41,805 bases of DNA. Source: a bacterium. GTDB lineage: Bacteria; Patescibacteriota; Patescibacteriia; Patescibacteriales; GWC2-42-12. Within the stretch, counting starts at the first letter, position 1. Every line of letters starts with the position of its first letter. The position numbers were made by a program, and so were the translations under genes. The notes under the pieces were generated by a model. It worked only from the letters and a program-made list of their open reading frames with translations, searched no databases and had not been told where the DNA came from. The DNA is taken from positions 1-41,805 of the forward strand of contig JAUSEG010000034.1 in the NCBI GenBank assembly GCA_030650415.1. Reading direction: 5' to 3'. This document shows positions 1 through 6,888 of the stretch, piece by piece.

Positions 1-162
1 TTGCAATACTAACAACACTTTAAAATATTTTATCAAAAAATTGTTTTATTTTAGGCAAAATATAATTTGAATTTTATTTTTTAAACTAATTTTAGGCAAC
101 CAGTTTCCTCTTTTGTAATACTAAAAGGGACAAGTCAGGAATAAATTAACTCTTACAAAATT

Positions 163-203
163 ACATAAAAAAACATCCCGCGAAACGGGATGTTTTTTTA
201 TGT
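163..203. terminator. Strong bidirectional intrinsic terminator
   Basis: The arms at 163-180 and 186-203 are perfectly complementary (18 bp) around the 5-nt loop CGAAA. The core is CATCCCG/CGGGATG, and runs of A on the left and T on the right make it usable from both strands. No gene was recognised on its left inside the window, so it probably ends a transcript entering from outside. Confidence 0.8.
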
Positions 204-523
204 GATGTGATTTTAGAAGAGGGGGATAGAGGAGGTGGAGTTGGGTGGGGTTGAAGTTTGGTTTGGTTGTTTGGGTTTGAGTAGGTGGGGTTGTGGTTGT
301 TGTGGTTGTTGTGGTTGTTGTGGTTGTTGTGGTTGTTTGGTTGTTTGGTTGTTTGGTTGTTTGGTTGTTTGGTTGTGAGGTTGTTTGGTTGTTTGGTTGT
401 TTGGTTGTTTGGTTGTTGGGTTGTTTGGTTGTTTGGTTGTTTGGTTGTTGGGTTGTTTGGTTGTTGGGTTGTTTGGTTGTTTGGTTGTTTGTTTGGGAGG
501 AGGAGAAAGTGGGGGATGAAGTT
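187..523. other. 337-nt cytosine-free, G/T-rich tract
   Basis: After the C at 186 the plus strand has no C until 524. The tract starts and ends with purine-rich G runs (216-260 and 495-520). Its middle is two phased tandem arrays (291-487). Closely spaced GG and GGG runs could form G-quadruplexes or R-loops when the strand is single. Stop-free reading frames cross it on both strands only because the repeats lack stops; I see no real gene. From 524 to 642 I see only an 8-bp inverted repeat (513-520 with 547-554) and A/T-rich DNA. Positions 1-162 hold A/T-rich DNA without a recognisable gene. Confidence 0.9.
291..487. repeat. Phased tandem arrays: 5 x 9 bp then 19 x 8 bp
   Basis: Positions 291-335 are five perfect copies of TTGTGGTTG. 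Positions 336-487 are nineteen copies of TTTGGTTG with no indel. The only variants are TGAGGTTG at 376 and TTGGGTTG at 416, 448 and 464. The shared GGTTG core suggests one array arose from the other by slippage. It has no unique spacers, so it is not a CRISPR array. Confidence 0.95.
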
Positions 524-642
524 CTGAACCTATAAAGATGCAAAATTTCATCCCTCAACCTATGCTCTTATCCCTTTTAAACTTCAATCAACACTCTATC
601 TTGATTTAATAATATCATATTTATAGGTATTTTCAAAGCGTT

Positions 643-672
643 AGTCTTCTCTAATGCAAGATGATGCGATGA
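643..672 (+). repeat. Left terminal inverted repeat of the IS
   Basis: It starts AGTCTTCTCTAAT and ends AAGATGATGCGATGA. Against the reverse complement of the right end it differs by one substitution in the outer block and by GC versus CGT between the two blocks. Confidence 0.88.
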
Positions 673-715
673 GGGCACTCTGACTCCAATACGGGGTGAT
701 GTATTCTAACACAAA

Positions 716-2089
716 ATGAGCCGGTTCTCGGCTCACCTTGTGAAGAAGCGGAAAAACGCTCATAATGGATTTTGTATGAAAATCAATATGAAGCGTTTAC
801 CGCTATTTGGCAGTATAGACCAAATAAGGGAATTTTTAAATACCAATAAAAATTCCGGTTTAAAAATTGAGATAATTTCCGTTAGAGATAAATATCAGTG
901 CGTCAGCGAAATGCTGTGGAACATCAGATTTAGAAGATTGTCTAAAACCGACCGGCATATTGTTTTTAAACTGCTGAATTTTTTTACCGGCTACTCGCTA
1001 AGCCATGCCAAGAGATTGGCAACCAAGTGGCGAGGCGGGACGCTGGCCTTTAATCCGTCCAGGCGGAGGCATAAATTTTCCCGCAAATATTATCCGGCCG
1101 ATATCGCTCTGCTCATTGAAACGGACACGGCGCATAGTTGTCTCTCGGGCGAAGCCACCGGAGAAATATTAAAAAGAGAATTTAAAATATTCAAACGGGC
1201 CGACTACGCTAACATTTCCCACATCTCTCCGGCGCATATTTACAATATCAGAAACAGAAACCGGCAATACAATTCCAGCCAAGCTAAATTTTTCAAACGC
1301 ACGACAGCCAGAGACATTGATATCGGCGTTAGGCGCAAACCGCGGCCAAACGGCCGGCCGGGATACGTTAGGGTCGATACCGTCCACCAGGGCGATTATC
1401 TAGGGAATAAAGGGGTTTATCACATAAATATCGTTGACGAAGTTACCCAATATGAGCTGATTGCCACAGTCGAGCAGATTACCGAGAGATATTTAAAACC
1501 GGTGGTTGAGGCCTTGCTAAAATTATTTCCCTTCGCTATTTTTGAATTCCACGCCGATAACGGTTCGGAATATATCAATCGCTGGGTGGTGGAGCTATTG
1601 AATAAAATCCATATTGATTTAACCAAATCCCGATCCAGGCATTCCAACGACAACGCGCTGGTCGAATCGAAAAACGGCAGCGTGATCAGAAAAATGTATG
1701 GCAGAAATTACATCGACAGAAAATGGGCGGACGAAATAAACGAATTCAATAAAAATTATGTGAATATTTATTTGAACTACCACCGGCCTTGCGCTTTCGC
1801 CGTCTACGAACCGGACAAACTCGGCAAACTCAGGAAAAAATACAAACAGAGAATGGTACCATATGAGAAATTAAAATCCCTGGAAAACGCGGAACAATAT
1901 CTTAAACAGGATTTCAGTTTTACTCTATTGGACAAAATCGCTTACGCCAAGAGCGACAACCAATTTGCCGAAGAGATGAATGAGGCCAAGAAAAAATTAT
2001 TCAAAAAAATATCCAGAGATAACTTTTACAAAAATCAAAAACAAACGGAAAACAAAAACCCCCTTGATTGGTTAAACCAAAAGGGTTAA
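716..2089 (+). CDS. DDE transposase with integrase core (rve) domain
   Basis: This 457-residue protein would cut and join the ends of the surrounding insertion sequence. Residues about 65-130 look like a helix-turn-helix DNA-binding region. The RNase H-like catalytic core covers about 215-380 and carries the triad Asp221 (RVDTVHQGD), Asp281 (FHADNGSEY) and Glu317 (ALVESKNG). The last two are separated by 35 residues, the classic DD35E spacing. The basic C-terminus probably contacts DNA. The ATG at 716 has no ribosome binding site; the ATG at 776 (residue 21) is an alternative that removes a basic N-terminal tail. The gene has no frameshift, so the element may still be active. Sequences of this type are often annotated simply as integrase; family placement needs an ISfinder comparison. 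Confidence 0.9.
   Translation: MSRFSAHLVKKRKNAHNGFCMKINMKRLPLFGSIDQIREFLNTNKNSGLKIEIISVRDKYQCVSEMLWNIRFRRLSKTDRHIVFKLLNFFTGYSLSHAKRLATKWRGGTLAFNPSRRRHKFSRKYYPADIALLIETDTAHSCLSGEATGEILKREFKIFKRADYANISHISPAHIYNIRNRNRQYNSSQAKFFKRTTARDIDIGVRRKPRPNGRPGYVRVDTVHQGDYLGNKGVYHINIVDEVTQYELIATVEQITERYLKPVVEALLKLFPFAIFEFHADNGSEYINRWVVELLNKIHIDLTKSRSRHSNDNALVESKNGSVIRKMYGRNYIDRKWADEINEFNKNYVNIYLNYHRPCAFAVYEPDKLGKLRKKYKQRMVPYEKLKSLENAEQYLKQDFSFTLLDKIAYAKSDNQFAEEMNEAKKKLFKKISRDNFYKNQKQTENKNPLDWLNQKG
717..735 (+). promoter_or_regulatory. Hairpin over the transposase start codon
   Basis: TGAGCCG (717-723) and CGGCTCA (729-735) form a 7-bp stem with loop GTTCT, starting inside the ATG at 716. Some insertion sequences, for example IS10 and IS50, hide the transposase start in hairpins formed only on read-through transcripts. 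A similar role here is inference. If translation starts at the internal ATG (776), the hairpin lies in the leader instead. Confidence 0.55.
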
Positions 2090-2133
2090 AATTAACAAAT
2101 TAATAGACAAAATCCATTTTGGCTCCGCCAAAA

Positions 2134-2164
2134 TCATCGCATCATCTTACGATTAGAGAATACT
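2134..2164 (-). repeat. Right terminal inverted repeat of the IS
   Basis: Read on the minus strand it starts AGTATTCTCTAAT and ends AAGATGATGCGATGA, matching the left end apart from a one-base length difference in the middle. GCGTT follows directly outside. Confidence 0.88.
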
Positions 2165-2212
2165 GCGTTAACCTTAGCTAAAAAATATTAATATATATTT
2201 TAAATTATAGAG

Positions 2213-2221
2213 TTATCCACA
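2213..2221 (+). other. Single consensus DnaA box
   Basis: TTATCCACA matches the classic TTATNCACA DnaA box exactly. It is alone: I found no cluster, AT-rich unwinding element or dnaA/dnaN gene nearby, so it is not evidence of an origin. The rest of 2165-2268 is A/T-rich and otherwise empty. Confidence 0.35.
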
Positions 2222-2268
2222 GATTTGTATCGGGGAAGTTTGCCCTTCATAATATATAATAATTTTTG

Positions 2269-2277
2269 TGCTATAAT
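2269..2277 (+). promoter_or_regulatory. Extended -10 promoter for the DUF4349 unit
   Basis: TGC followed by TATAAT (2272-2277) is a perfect extended -10. No good -35 lies at 16-18 bp. The predicted transcript start near 2284 gives about 20 nt of leader to the small reading frame at 2304. Confidence 0.6.
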
Positions 2278-2303
2278 GTAATCATAGAAAATAGAAGTTT
2301 TTT

Positions 2304-2387
2304 ATGATAATTATTGGAATTATAATTTTTGTGGTTATTTTGGCAGCATTTTTGATTATGGGCATTAGAGAAGACCGAAATAAATAA
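2304..2387 (+). CDS. Putative single-span membrane microprotein (27 aa)
   Basis: A 27-codon frame begins at the first ATG after the extended -10 promoter and ends 23 bp before the DUF4349 gene. About 20 residues from residue 2 are Ile, Val, Leu, Phe, Ala and Gly, followed by a charged tail (REDRNK), as expected for a one-span inner-membrane peptide with its C-terminus inside. It could be a real first cistron or a leader peptide for the next gene. There is no Shine-Dalgarno, but neighbouring genes lack one too. I recognise no family. Confidence 0.45.
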   Translation: MIIIGIIIFVVILAAFLIMGIREDRNK

Positions 2388-2410
2388 TTAATTAATTTTA
2401 AAAGACAATT

Positions 2411-3364
2411 ATGCCGACTCAGAAACTTTTAAAAATCGCCGGCGCCGTTCTACTGGTTTTTTTTGTTTTGTACTTTGGTTTGATGATTATTTTAAGCGGC
2501 TCTAGAAACACGAGAAAAACCGTATCCAATCAACTAGCCGTTGGGGTGATGGATTCATTTCAAGGTTCTGCCCCAGGTTTTTCCGGCGGAGCAGGCGAGG
2601 CGTATTCTACGGAGATAGCTATGGACTCGGCCAAGGCGATAAGACAAGAATCAGCTCCCGGCGTTTCCGATACGGTTGATAAAAAAGTTATTAAAACCGG
2701 AAATTTATCTCTTAAAGTCGAGAAAGCGGAAACCGCGGCCGAAAATATAACCAACATTGCAAAATTAAATAAAGGAGAAATTTCCAATTCATATTTTTCA
2801 GAATCAAGCCGGGGAGTAAAATCCGGCTACTTAACCGTTCGCGTTTCTTATCAGAATTTTGAAGCGGTTTTCAATGAAATTAAAAAAGTCGCCACTCAGG
2901 TTATGTCCGAATCTTCAAACGCCCAGGATATAACGGCGGAATTTATTGATTTGGAAGCGCGTCTTAATAATAAGCGCGCCGAGGAAGTTTCATTCGTCGC
3001 CTTATTAAATCGTTCGGGTAAGATTGAGGAGGTTTTAGCCGTTACCAGAGAAATCGCCAGAACCCGCGGAGAGATTGAACAGCTTGAAGGCCAGATGCGC
3101 TACTTAAGCTCGCAAACCGATATGTCGACTATCACGGTTAATTTAAGCGAGGATGTGGCGATCGCTTCGGCCAGTCAGGATTGGCGCCCCTGGCAGAATC
3201 TAAAAACTTCGGTTAAGCAACTGATCACCAATGGTCAGAATTTTGTCGATGGACTGATTAGCTTTATCATTGTGGTTTTACCCCTATTAGTAATTTACGC
3301 GCTGATAATTTGGCTGATCTATTATATCGGCAAAAAAGTTTATCGCCGCTATACTAACAGATAA
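2411..3364 (+). CDS. DUF4349 domain membrane protein
   Basis: This 317-residue protein has a membrane span at about 9-29 and a low-complexity linker to about 85. The DUF4349 domain (about 88-285) follows, with the motif IKTGNLSLKVEKAE at its start and a central coiled coil (EEVLAVTREIARTRGEIEQLEGQ). A second span at about 287-310 is followed by a basic cytoplasmic tail. Both ends should therefore face the cytoplasm, with the domain outside. The family is widespread, occurs in putative lipoproteins and membrane proteins, and has no established biochemical role. The gene is 23 bp after the microprotein frame and ends at a terminator shared with the convergent DUF5667 gene. Confidence 0.85.
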   Translation: MPTQKLLKIAGAVLLVFFVLYFGLMIILSGSRNTRKTVSNQLAVGVMDSFQGSAPGFSGGAGEAYSTEIAMDSAKAIRQESAPGVSDTVDKKVIKTGNLSLKVEKAETAAENITNIAKLNKGEISNSYFSESSRGVKSGYLTVRVSYQNFEAVFNEIKKVATQVMSESSNAQDITAEFIDLEARLNNKRAEEVSFVALLNRSGKIEEVLAVTREIARTRGEIEQLEGQMRYLSSQTDMSTITVNLSEDVAIASASQDWRPWQNLKTSVKQLITNGQNFVDGLISFIIVVLPLLVIYALIIWLIYYIGKKVYRRYTNR

Positions 3365-3386
3365 ATGATTTGATAAATTACTCAAC

Positions 3387-3423
3387 AAAAAACTCCAGTC
3401 CAAATCCGGACCGGAGTTTTTTT
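3387..3423. terminator. Bidirectional terminator between convergent genes
   Basis: ACTCC/GGAGT and GTCC/GGAC pair around AAATCC with one A-C mismatch. A-rich and T-rich flanks (3387-3392 and 3417-3423) allow use from both strands. It separates the DUF4349 gene from the leftward DUF5667 gene. Confidence 0.75.
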
Positions 3424-3441
3424 ATTTCGCTTGATTTTTAT

Positions 3442-5400
3442 CTATTTTATTTGCAGAAATTTAAGGATTGAATCAAAAGTGCTATTTTCACCTTGGCTGG
3501 TTTGAGCTGAATTGCTGGTATTTGATTCGTTCGGCTCAACTATTTGCTTAGTTCCGCCCGAGTTGCTTGATCCATCAGAACCATCTATTTCATTGGCAAC
3601 GCATCGGGGTGCTCCATGACAGCCGTTAGAATCGATTTCTCCCGGATAAATTTTGCCATCCTTGCACCAATCCGGAGAATATGGAGTCGGCAATGGACAA
3701 GGTATAGTTGGTTTGCAACTCCAAATTGGGCAGCCATTTTCATTATTGCCATTTTGAGTTGGTGTAGAACCCTGGCTACAGTCAATGGCGATATCTGGAC
3801 AAGTAATGGTTTTAATTAAATCTTGACAGACCCCGTTTCTATAACCACAGCTAGGCTGGTAATTAGTTATTTCATTAAGCGAACACGCTCTAGCGTAATC
3901 AGTTTGCCCTTGACCCTCAATAATTTTCATGCATTTATAAGCGCAGCTACAGTTAGAAAAAACCGCCTGACATTCATTTTTTGGACATTTATAAATTGGG
4001 CAATTTTTACTGTCAGATTCGCCGGTCTGATAAGCGCCGACGCAAGTTGGCGCCCGGCAAGTTAAGAACTCTTTTTGATTATCGCTTCTGATGCATTTAT
4101 TATCCCTGCATACAGCAGTAACATTTGTTTCATGGCATATATTCCATTTGCAAATTTCATTGTTGTTATCTAAAAATGTTTTTGGGTCATTTATAGATAC
4201 AACCTCACAATCACAATTGCTATATATTAATTTACAGTCATTATTTACAGTGCATTTAACAGACGATGGCGTTTCCGAAGGGTTATCGCAACCACCGCGC
4301 CACTGGCCGACGAGATTATCAATATCAATCGCCGAAGTCATGACATAATTTATCTGATTTAAGGCAGTTAAGTAATCTTTTCGGTCAAATAATTTTTGGG
4401 CTTCAATTAAAGCCGCTTGCATTTTTTGATAATTAGTTTCCAGTTTTTCTAAATAAGCTGATTTTTCTATCAAGCCGCATTTATTTTTATTTTGGCCGGA
4501 GAAATTATCAATTTTTTTTCGGATTTCTGCCAATTTATTTTCTGCCGTGTTGATTCGGTTTTTTGTTTTTTCGTTAATATCGAGAATGTATTCCGGAATT
4601 TTTGCCATAGCCGTTGTTGATAGAATTTCGATCTGACCGCTACTCACACCCGTGCCGGCGCCGGCGTTGGCTTGGCTATTTTCAGTTTCCTGAATTTTTA
4701 TTTTAATTTTTTCTAAAGCTTGATTTGAATTAACGATATTCGCCTGTTGAGCTTTAACTAGTGAAGATTGCGATCCTAGGGAGGCTTGATTAGTTAAAGC
4801 CGCCAGTTTTTCCTGCTGTTTTTCTAAAGAATTTTCATATTTGACGGTAGCGGCGATGGCTTTGGCCGTCGTATAATCGCCGCTAACTTCAGCCAGCTGG
4901 CTTTGGGCAACAGCCAGATGTTTTTCATAGTTTACCAAAGTTTTTTCCATAACTACCGTTGATATTTCACCCTGTTTTTGCAGCTGCTTAATTTCGTCAA
5001 GCCGTTTTTCCGCTAATTTTACGGCCAGATCAATTTTTTTAGTGTTATTAAAAGTCATTGCCTCTTGGATTTGTTCCGTGGCAATTTTGATTGGATAGAG
5101 AGCATCGGTCGGTAAGCTGGCCTGGGACGCGGCCACAACACCGCTGCCGGTAGCTAAGCTGATGAGTAGGGCGATAATGGCGATAGGCATAGGTTTTAAG
5201 ATTAATAGTTTAAAATTATGATTTATTCCCTTTAGGGGGAAAATTCCCTCTGCTATCATAAGACGGCCAACCTCGGCCTTTCTTACCGGGTTTATCTCCA
5301 TGAATTCAATCATTTGCTCTTGGCTTTTTTCCAACCAATCTTTATCAACCGGAGTTTTTTGGAATTTTTTAATTATTTTTTTAAGTTTTGAGTTGATCAT
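3442..5400 (-). CDS. DUF5667 membrane protein with Cys-rich exterior; possible anti-sigma factor
   Basis: This 652-residue protein overlaps the end of the ECF sigma gene by 20 bp, so the two are probably translated together. About 65 residues of charged N-terminus are followed by one membrane span (about 70-92), then a DUF5667 region (about 93-200; SLPTDALYPIKIATEQIQ) and helical coiled-coil stretches to about 370. Residues about 380-610 are rich in Cys, with spaced modules such as CPDIAIDC...GCPIWSC and WCKDG...GCHGAPRC. These look like small disulfide-bonded extracellular modules, distantly reminiscent of antistasin-type repeats. The tail is Ser/Asn/Gly-rich. Gene order and topology suggest that the cytosolic N-terminus holds the sigma factor while the outside senses something, but no classical anti-sigma (ZAS) Cys/His motif is visible. 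The anti-sigma role is inference. Confidence 0.8.
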   Translation of the reverse strand: MINSKLKKIIKKFQKTPVDKDWLEKSQEQMIEFMEINPVRKAEVGRLMIAEGIFPLKGINHNFKLLILKPMPIAIIALLISLATGSGVVAASQASLPTDALYPIKIATEQIQEAMTFNNTKKIDLAVKLAEKRLDEIKQLQKQGEISTVVMEKTLVNYEKHLAVAQSQLAEVSGDYTTAKAIAATVKYENSLEKQQEKLAALTNQASLGSQSSLVKAQQANIVNSNQALEKIKIKIQETENSQANAGAGTGVSSGQIEILSTTAMAKIPEYILDINEKTKNRINTAENKLAEIRKKIDNFSGQNKNKCGLIEKSAYLEKLETNYQKMQAALIEAQKLFDRKDYLTALNQINYVMTSAIDIDNLVGQWRGGCDNPSETPSSVKCTVNNDCKLIYSNCDCEVVSINDPKTFLDNNNEICKWNICHETNVTAVCRDNKCIRSDNQKEFLTCRAPTCVGAYQTGESDSKNCPIYKCPKNECQAVFSNCSCAYKCMKIIEGQGQTDYARACSLNEITNYQPSCGYRNGVCQDLIKTITCPDIAIDCSQGSTPTQNGNNENGCPIWSCKPTIPCPLPTPYSPDWCKDGKIYPGEIDSNGCHGAPRCVANEIDGSDGSSNSGGTKQIVEPNESNTSNSAQTSQGENSTFDSILKFLQIK

Positions 5401-5944
5401 ATATCAAGGGGTTATTTTTTAATTCTTTTAAAGCGCGATGCAGACAAACATAAATAGCGTTTCTCGATTTATTCGATAGTTCCGCGATCTGGCCGATTGA
5501 TAAGTCGTCAAGGTATCGCCAAACGATCAATTGCTGGTGTTCCGTGCTAATACTTAATAGCGCTTTTTTAATTTTAGCTATTTCCAGGCCCTGATCCACT
5601 TCACTAATATAAGACGGTTCAGTCGCCAATTTGTTTTCAGCTATATCGTCCAGGGCTAGGTTTTTTCTCTCTGATTTTCGGTAGTAATCAGTCACCAGGT
5701 TATTAGCCGTTCTATAAATAAAGGCGTTTAGGTTATCGATTTTATTATCTGAATTAACAATATACTCCCAGACTTTGAAAAAAACTTGCTGGGTAGTATC
5801 TTGGGCGGCTTCTTTAGAGCCAATTCGATAATAAATATGCCTAAATATCTTAGGAGCGTAATAATTATGCATCTCTAAAAAGGCGTTTTTATCGCCTTGG
5901 TTGAATTTTTTCAAAAATTCAGAATTTTTAAAATCCTGTGGCAT
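5381..5944 (-). CDS. ECF-type RNA polymerase sigma factor
   Basis: This 187-residue protein directs RNA polymerase to a regulon. Region 2 spans about 15-85, with the core-binding and -10 recognition segment around YYRIGSKEAAQDTTQQVFFKVWEY and AFIYRTANNLVTDYYRKSERK. Region 4 spans about 120-178, with the -35 binding helix-turn-helix DLSIGQIAELSNKSRNAIYV. Region 3 is absent and the length is usual for group 4 factors. The start is the ATG at 5944, about 32 nt from the predicted transcript start of the leftward extended -10 promoter. The downstream overlapping membrane gene is its likely regulator. ECF factors often control their own promoter, but no non-sigma70 motif was identified here. Confidence 0.92.
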   Translation of the reverse strand: MPQDFKNSEFLKKFNQGDKNAFLEMHNYYAPKIFRHIYYRIGSKEAAQDTTQQVFFKVWEYIVNSDNKIDNLNAFIYRTANNLVTDYYRKSERKNLALDDIAENKLATEPSYISEVDQGLEIAKIKKALLSISTEHQQLIVWRYLDDLSIGQIAELSNKSRNAIYVCLHRALKELKNNPLIYDQLKT

Positions 5945-5982
5945 TAAATATATGACGAATAAACTTAATAAATCTTACATAT

Positions 5983-5991
5983 ATTATAACA
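5983..5991 (-). promoter_or_regulatory. Extended -10 promoter for the sigma factor gene
   Basis: On the minus strand the sequence reads TGT followed by TATAAT. It faces away from an identical motif at 6005-6013, making a compact divergent promoter pair in a 77-bp gap. The leader to the sigma gene is about 32 nt. Confidence 0.6.
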
Positions 5992-6004
5992 CGATAAATA
6001 ACTA

Positions 6005-6013
6005 TGTTATAAT
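6005..6013 (+). promoter_or_regulatory. Extended -10 promoter giving a near-leaderless mRNA
   Basis: TGT followed by TATAAT ends at 6013, and the ATG of the next gene is at 6022. Transcription should begin at about 6019-6021, leaving 0-3 nt of leader. This also rules out the in-frame TTG at 6013, which lies inside the -10. Confidence 0.6.
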
Positions 6014-6021
6014 TGATTAAT

Positions 6022-6732
6022 ATGTTTAATCTAAATCAGCTGAAAAAAGAATTAGATAAATTAGCGAATAAAAAGCAGGCGGTACTACTCGCCGGCTTTT
6101 TTAAAACCGGTAAAGGCGAATACGGAGCCGGGGATATATTTTTGGGCATTAAAGTGCCGGCGCAAAGAAATGTGGCTAAGAAATTCAGTAATTTAGGTTT
6201 GGTTGATATTCAAAGACTGCTAAACAGTAAAATCCATGAATATCGCTTAATCGCTTTAATGATTCTGTTAAACCAATATAAAAATGCCGAAACGCTAAAT
6301 CGAAAAAGATTGGTGGATTTTTATTTGAAAAACACCAGGAATATTAATAACTGGGATTTGGTTGATTTATCCTGCCATTATATTTTAGGCGACTATTTGC
6401 TTCATCGACCCAGAAAGGTTTTATACCGGCTGGCCAAGTCAAAAAATTTATGGGAGAGAAGGATCGCTATAATTTCCACCTTCGCTTTTATAAGGAGAAA
6501 CGATTTTAATGATACTTTAAAAATTTCGGAAATTTTATTAAACGATCAGCATGACTTAATCCATAAAGCCACGGGCTGGATGCTTAGGGAAGTCGGTAAG
6601 CGCGACCGGGTGGTTTTAGAAAATTTTTTGCGCGAGCATTATAAAACCATGCCGCGCACCATGCTAAGATACGCGATTGAGAAATTTGATCAGCCCAAAA
6701 GAATGTTTTATTTAAATTTGTTTAAGAAATAA
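6022..6732 (+). CDS. DNA alkylation repair protein, AlkD-like HEAT-repeat family
   Basis: The 236-residue product matches the DNA_alkylation_repair family, which removes alkylated bases through a superhelix of HEAT-like repeats. Visible family features are the N-terminal GAGDIFLGIKVPAQRNVAKKF, the central NNWDLVDLSCHYILGDYL, and the WERRIAIISTFAFI and KATGWMLREVGKRD segments near the C-terminus. Trp and Asp residues in the NNWDLVD segment correspond to the AlkD catalytic cleft in the family. I chose the ATG at 6022 because the upstream TTG overlaps the promoter. The gene is monocistronic: its stop codon abuts a strong terminator. It stands back to back with the ECF sigma gene, which may mean a shared stress theme, but that is inference. 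Confidence 0.88.
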   Translation: MFNLNQLKKELDKLANKKQAVLLAGFFKTGKGEYGAGDIFLGIKVPAQRNVAKKFSNLGLVDIQRLLNSKIHEYRLIALMILLNQYKNAETLNRKRLVDFYLKNTRNINNWDLVDLSCHYILGDYLLHRPRKVLYRLAKSKNLWERRIAIISTFAFIRRNDFNDTLKISEILLNDQHDLIHKATGWMLREVGKRDRVVLENFLREHYKTMPRTMLRYAIEKFDQPKRMFYLNLFKK

Positions 6733-6756
6733 GCTATGGCTGGCCCATAGTTTTTT
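6731..6756 (+). terminator. Intrinsic terminator of the alkylation repair gene
   Basis: CTATGG (6734-6739) pairs with CCATAG (6745-6750) around CTGGC, extended by G-U and A-U pairs, and is followed by six T. It overlaps the stop codon. Confidence 0.85.
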
Positions 6757-6791
6757 GATAAACTTTTTATTTCAAACTTTTTCTTCCATAC

Positions 6792-6820
6792 TTGACAATA
6801 ATTTAATAAGATGATATAGT
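6792..6820 (+). promoter_or_regulatory. Sigma70-type promoter of the polysaccharide operon
   Basis: TTGACA (6792-6797), a 17-bp spacer and TATAGT (6815-6820). Transcription would start near 6827, leaving about 60 nt of leader before the Wzz-like gene. The element follows directly after a terminator, so it marks the operon start. Confidence 0.85.
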
Positions 6821-6888
6821 GTTGGGTTAATTAAACAAATTAATTATAGCCATCTAGGCAAGTTTTTAAGCATTAAAATGTAAATTTT

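Larger units (their letters stand above)
643..2164 (+). mobile_element. Complete insertion sequence, DD35E type, about 1.52 kb
   Basis: Roughly 30-bp terminal inverted repeats (643-672 and 2134-2164) enclose one transposase gene. The sequence GCGTT occurs directly outside both ends (638-642 and 2165-2169), a 5-bp target duplication; a shared A makes 6 bp equally possible. A short hairpin (2116-2134, loop TCC) sits just inside the right end. The intact gene, near-matching ends and unmutated duplication point to a fairly recent insertion. I do not assign an IS family: the rve-type transposase suggests the broad IS3/IS481 class, but the ends do not start with TG. Confidence 0.88.

Noticed and set aside
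291-487. CRISPR-like array
   Set aside because: Units are contiguous 8- and 9-mers with no spacers.
121-558. Open frames on both strands of the repeat tract, encoding NQTTKQPN-type peptides
   Set aside because: Frames are open in several phases and on both strands only because the repeats lack stops; no promoter or start context supports them.
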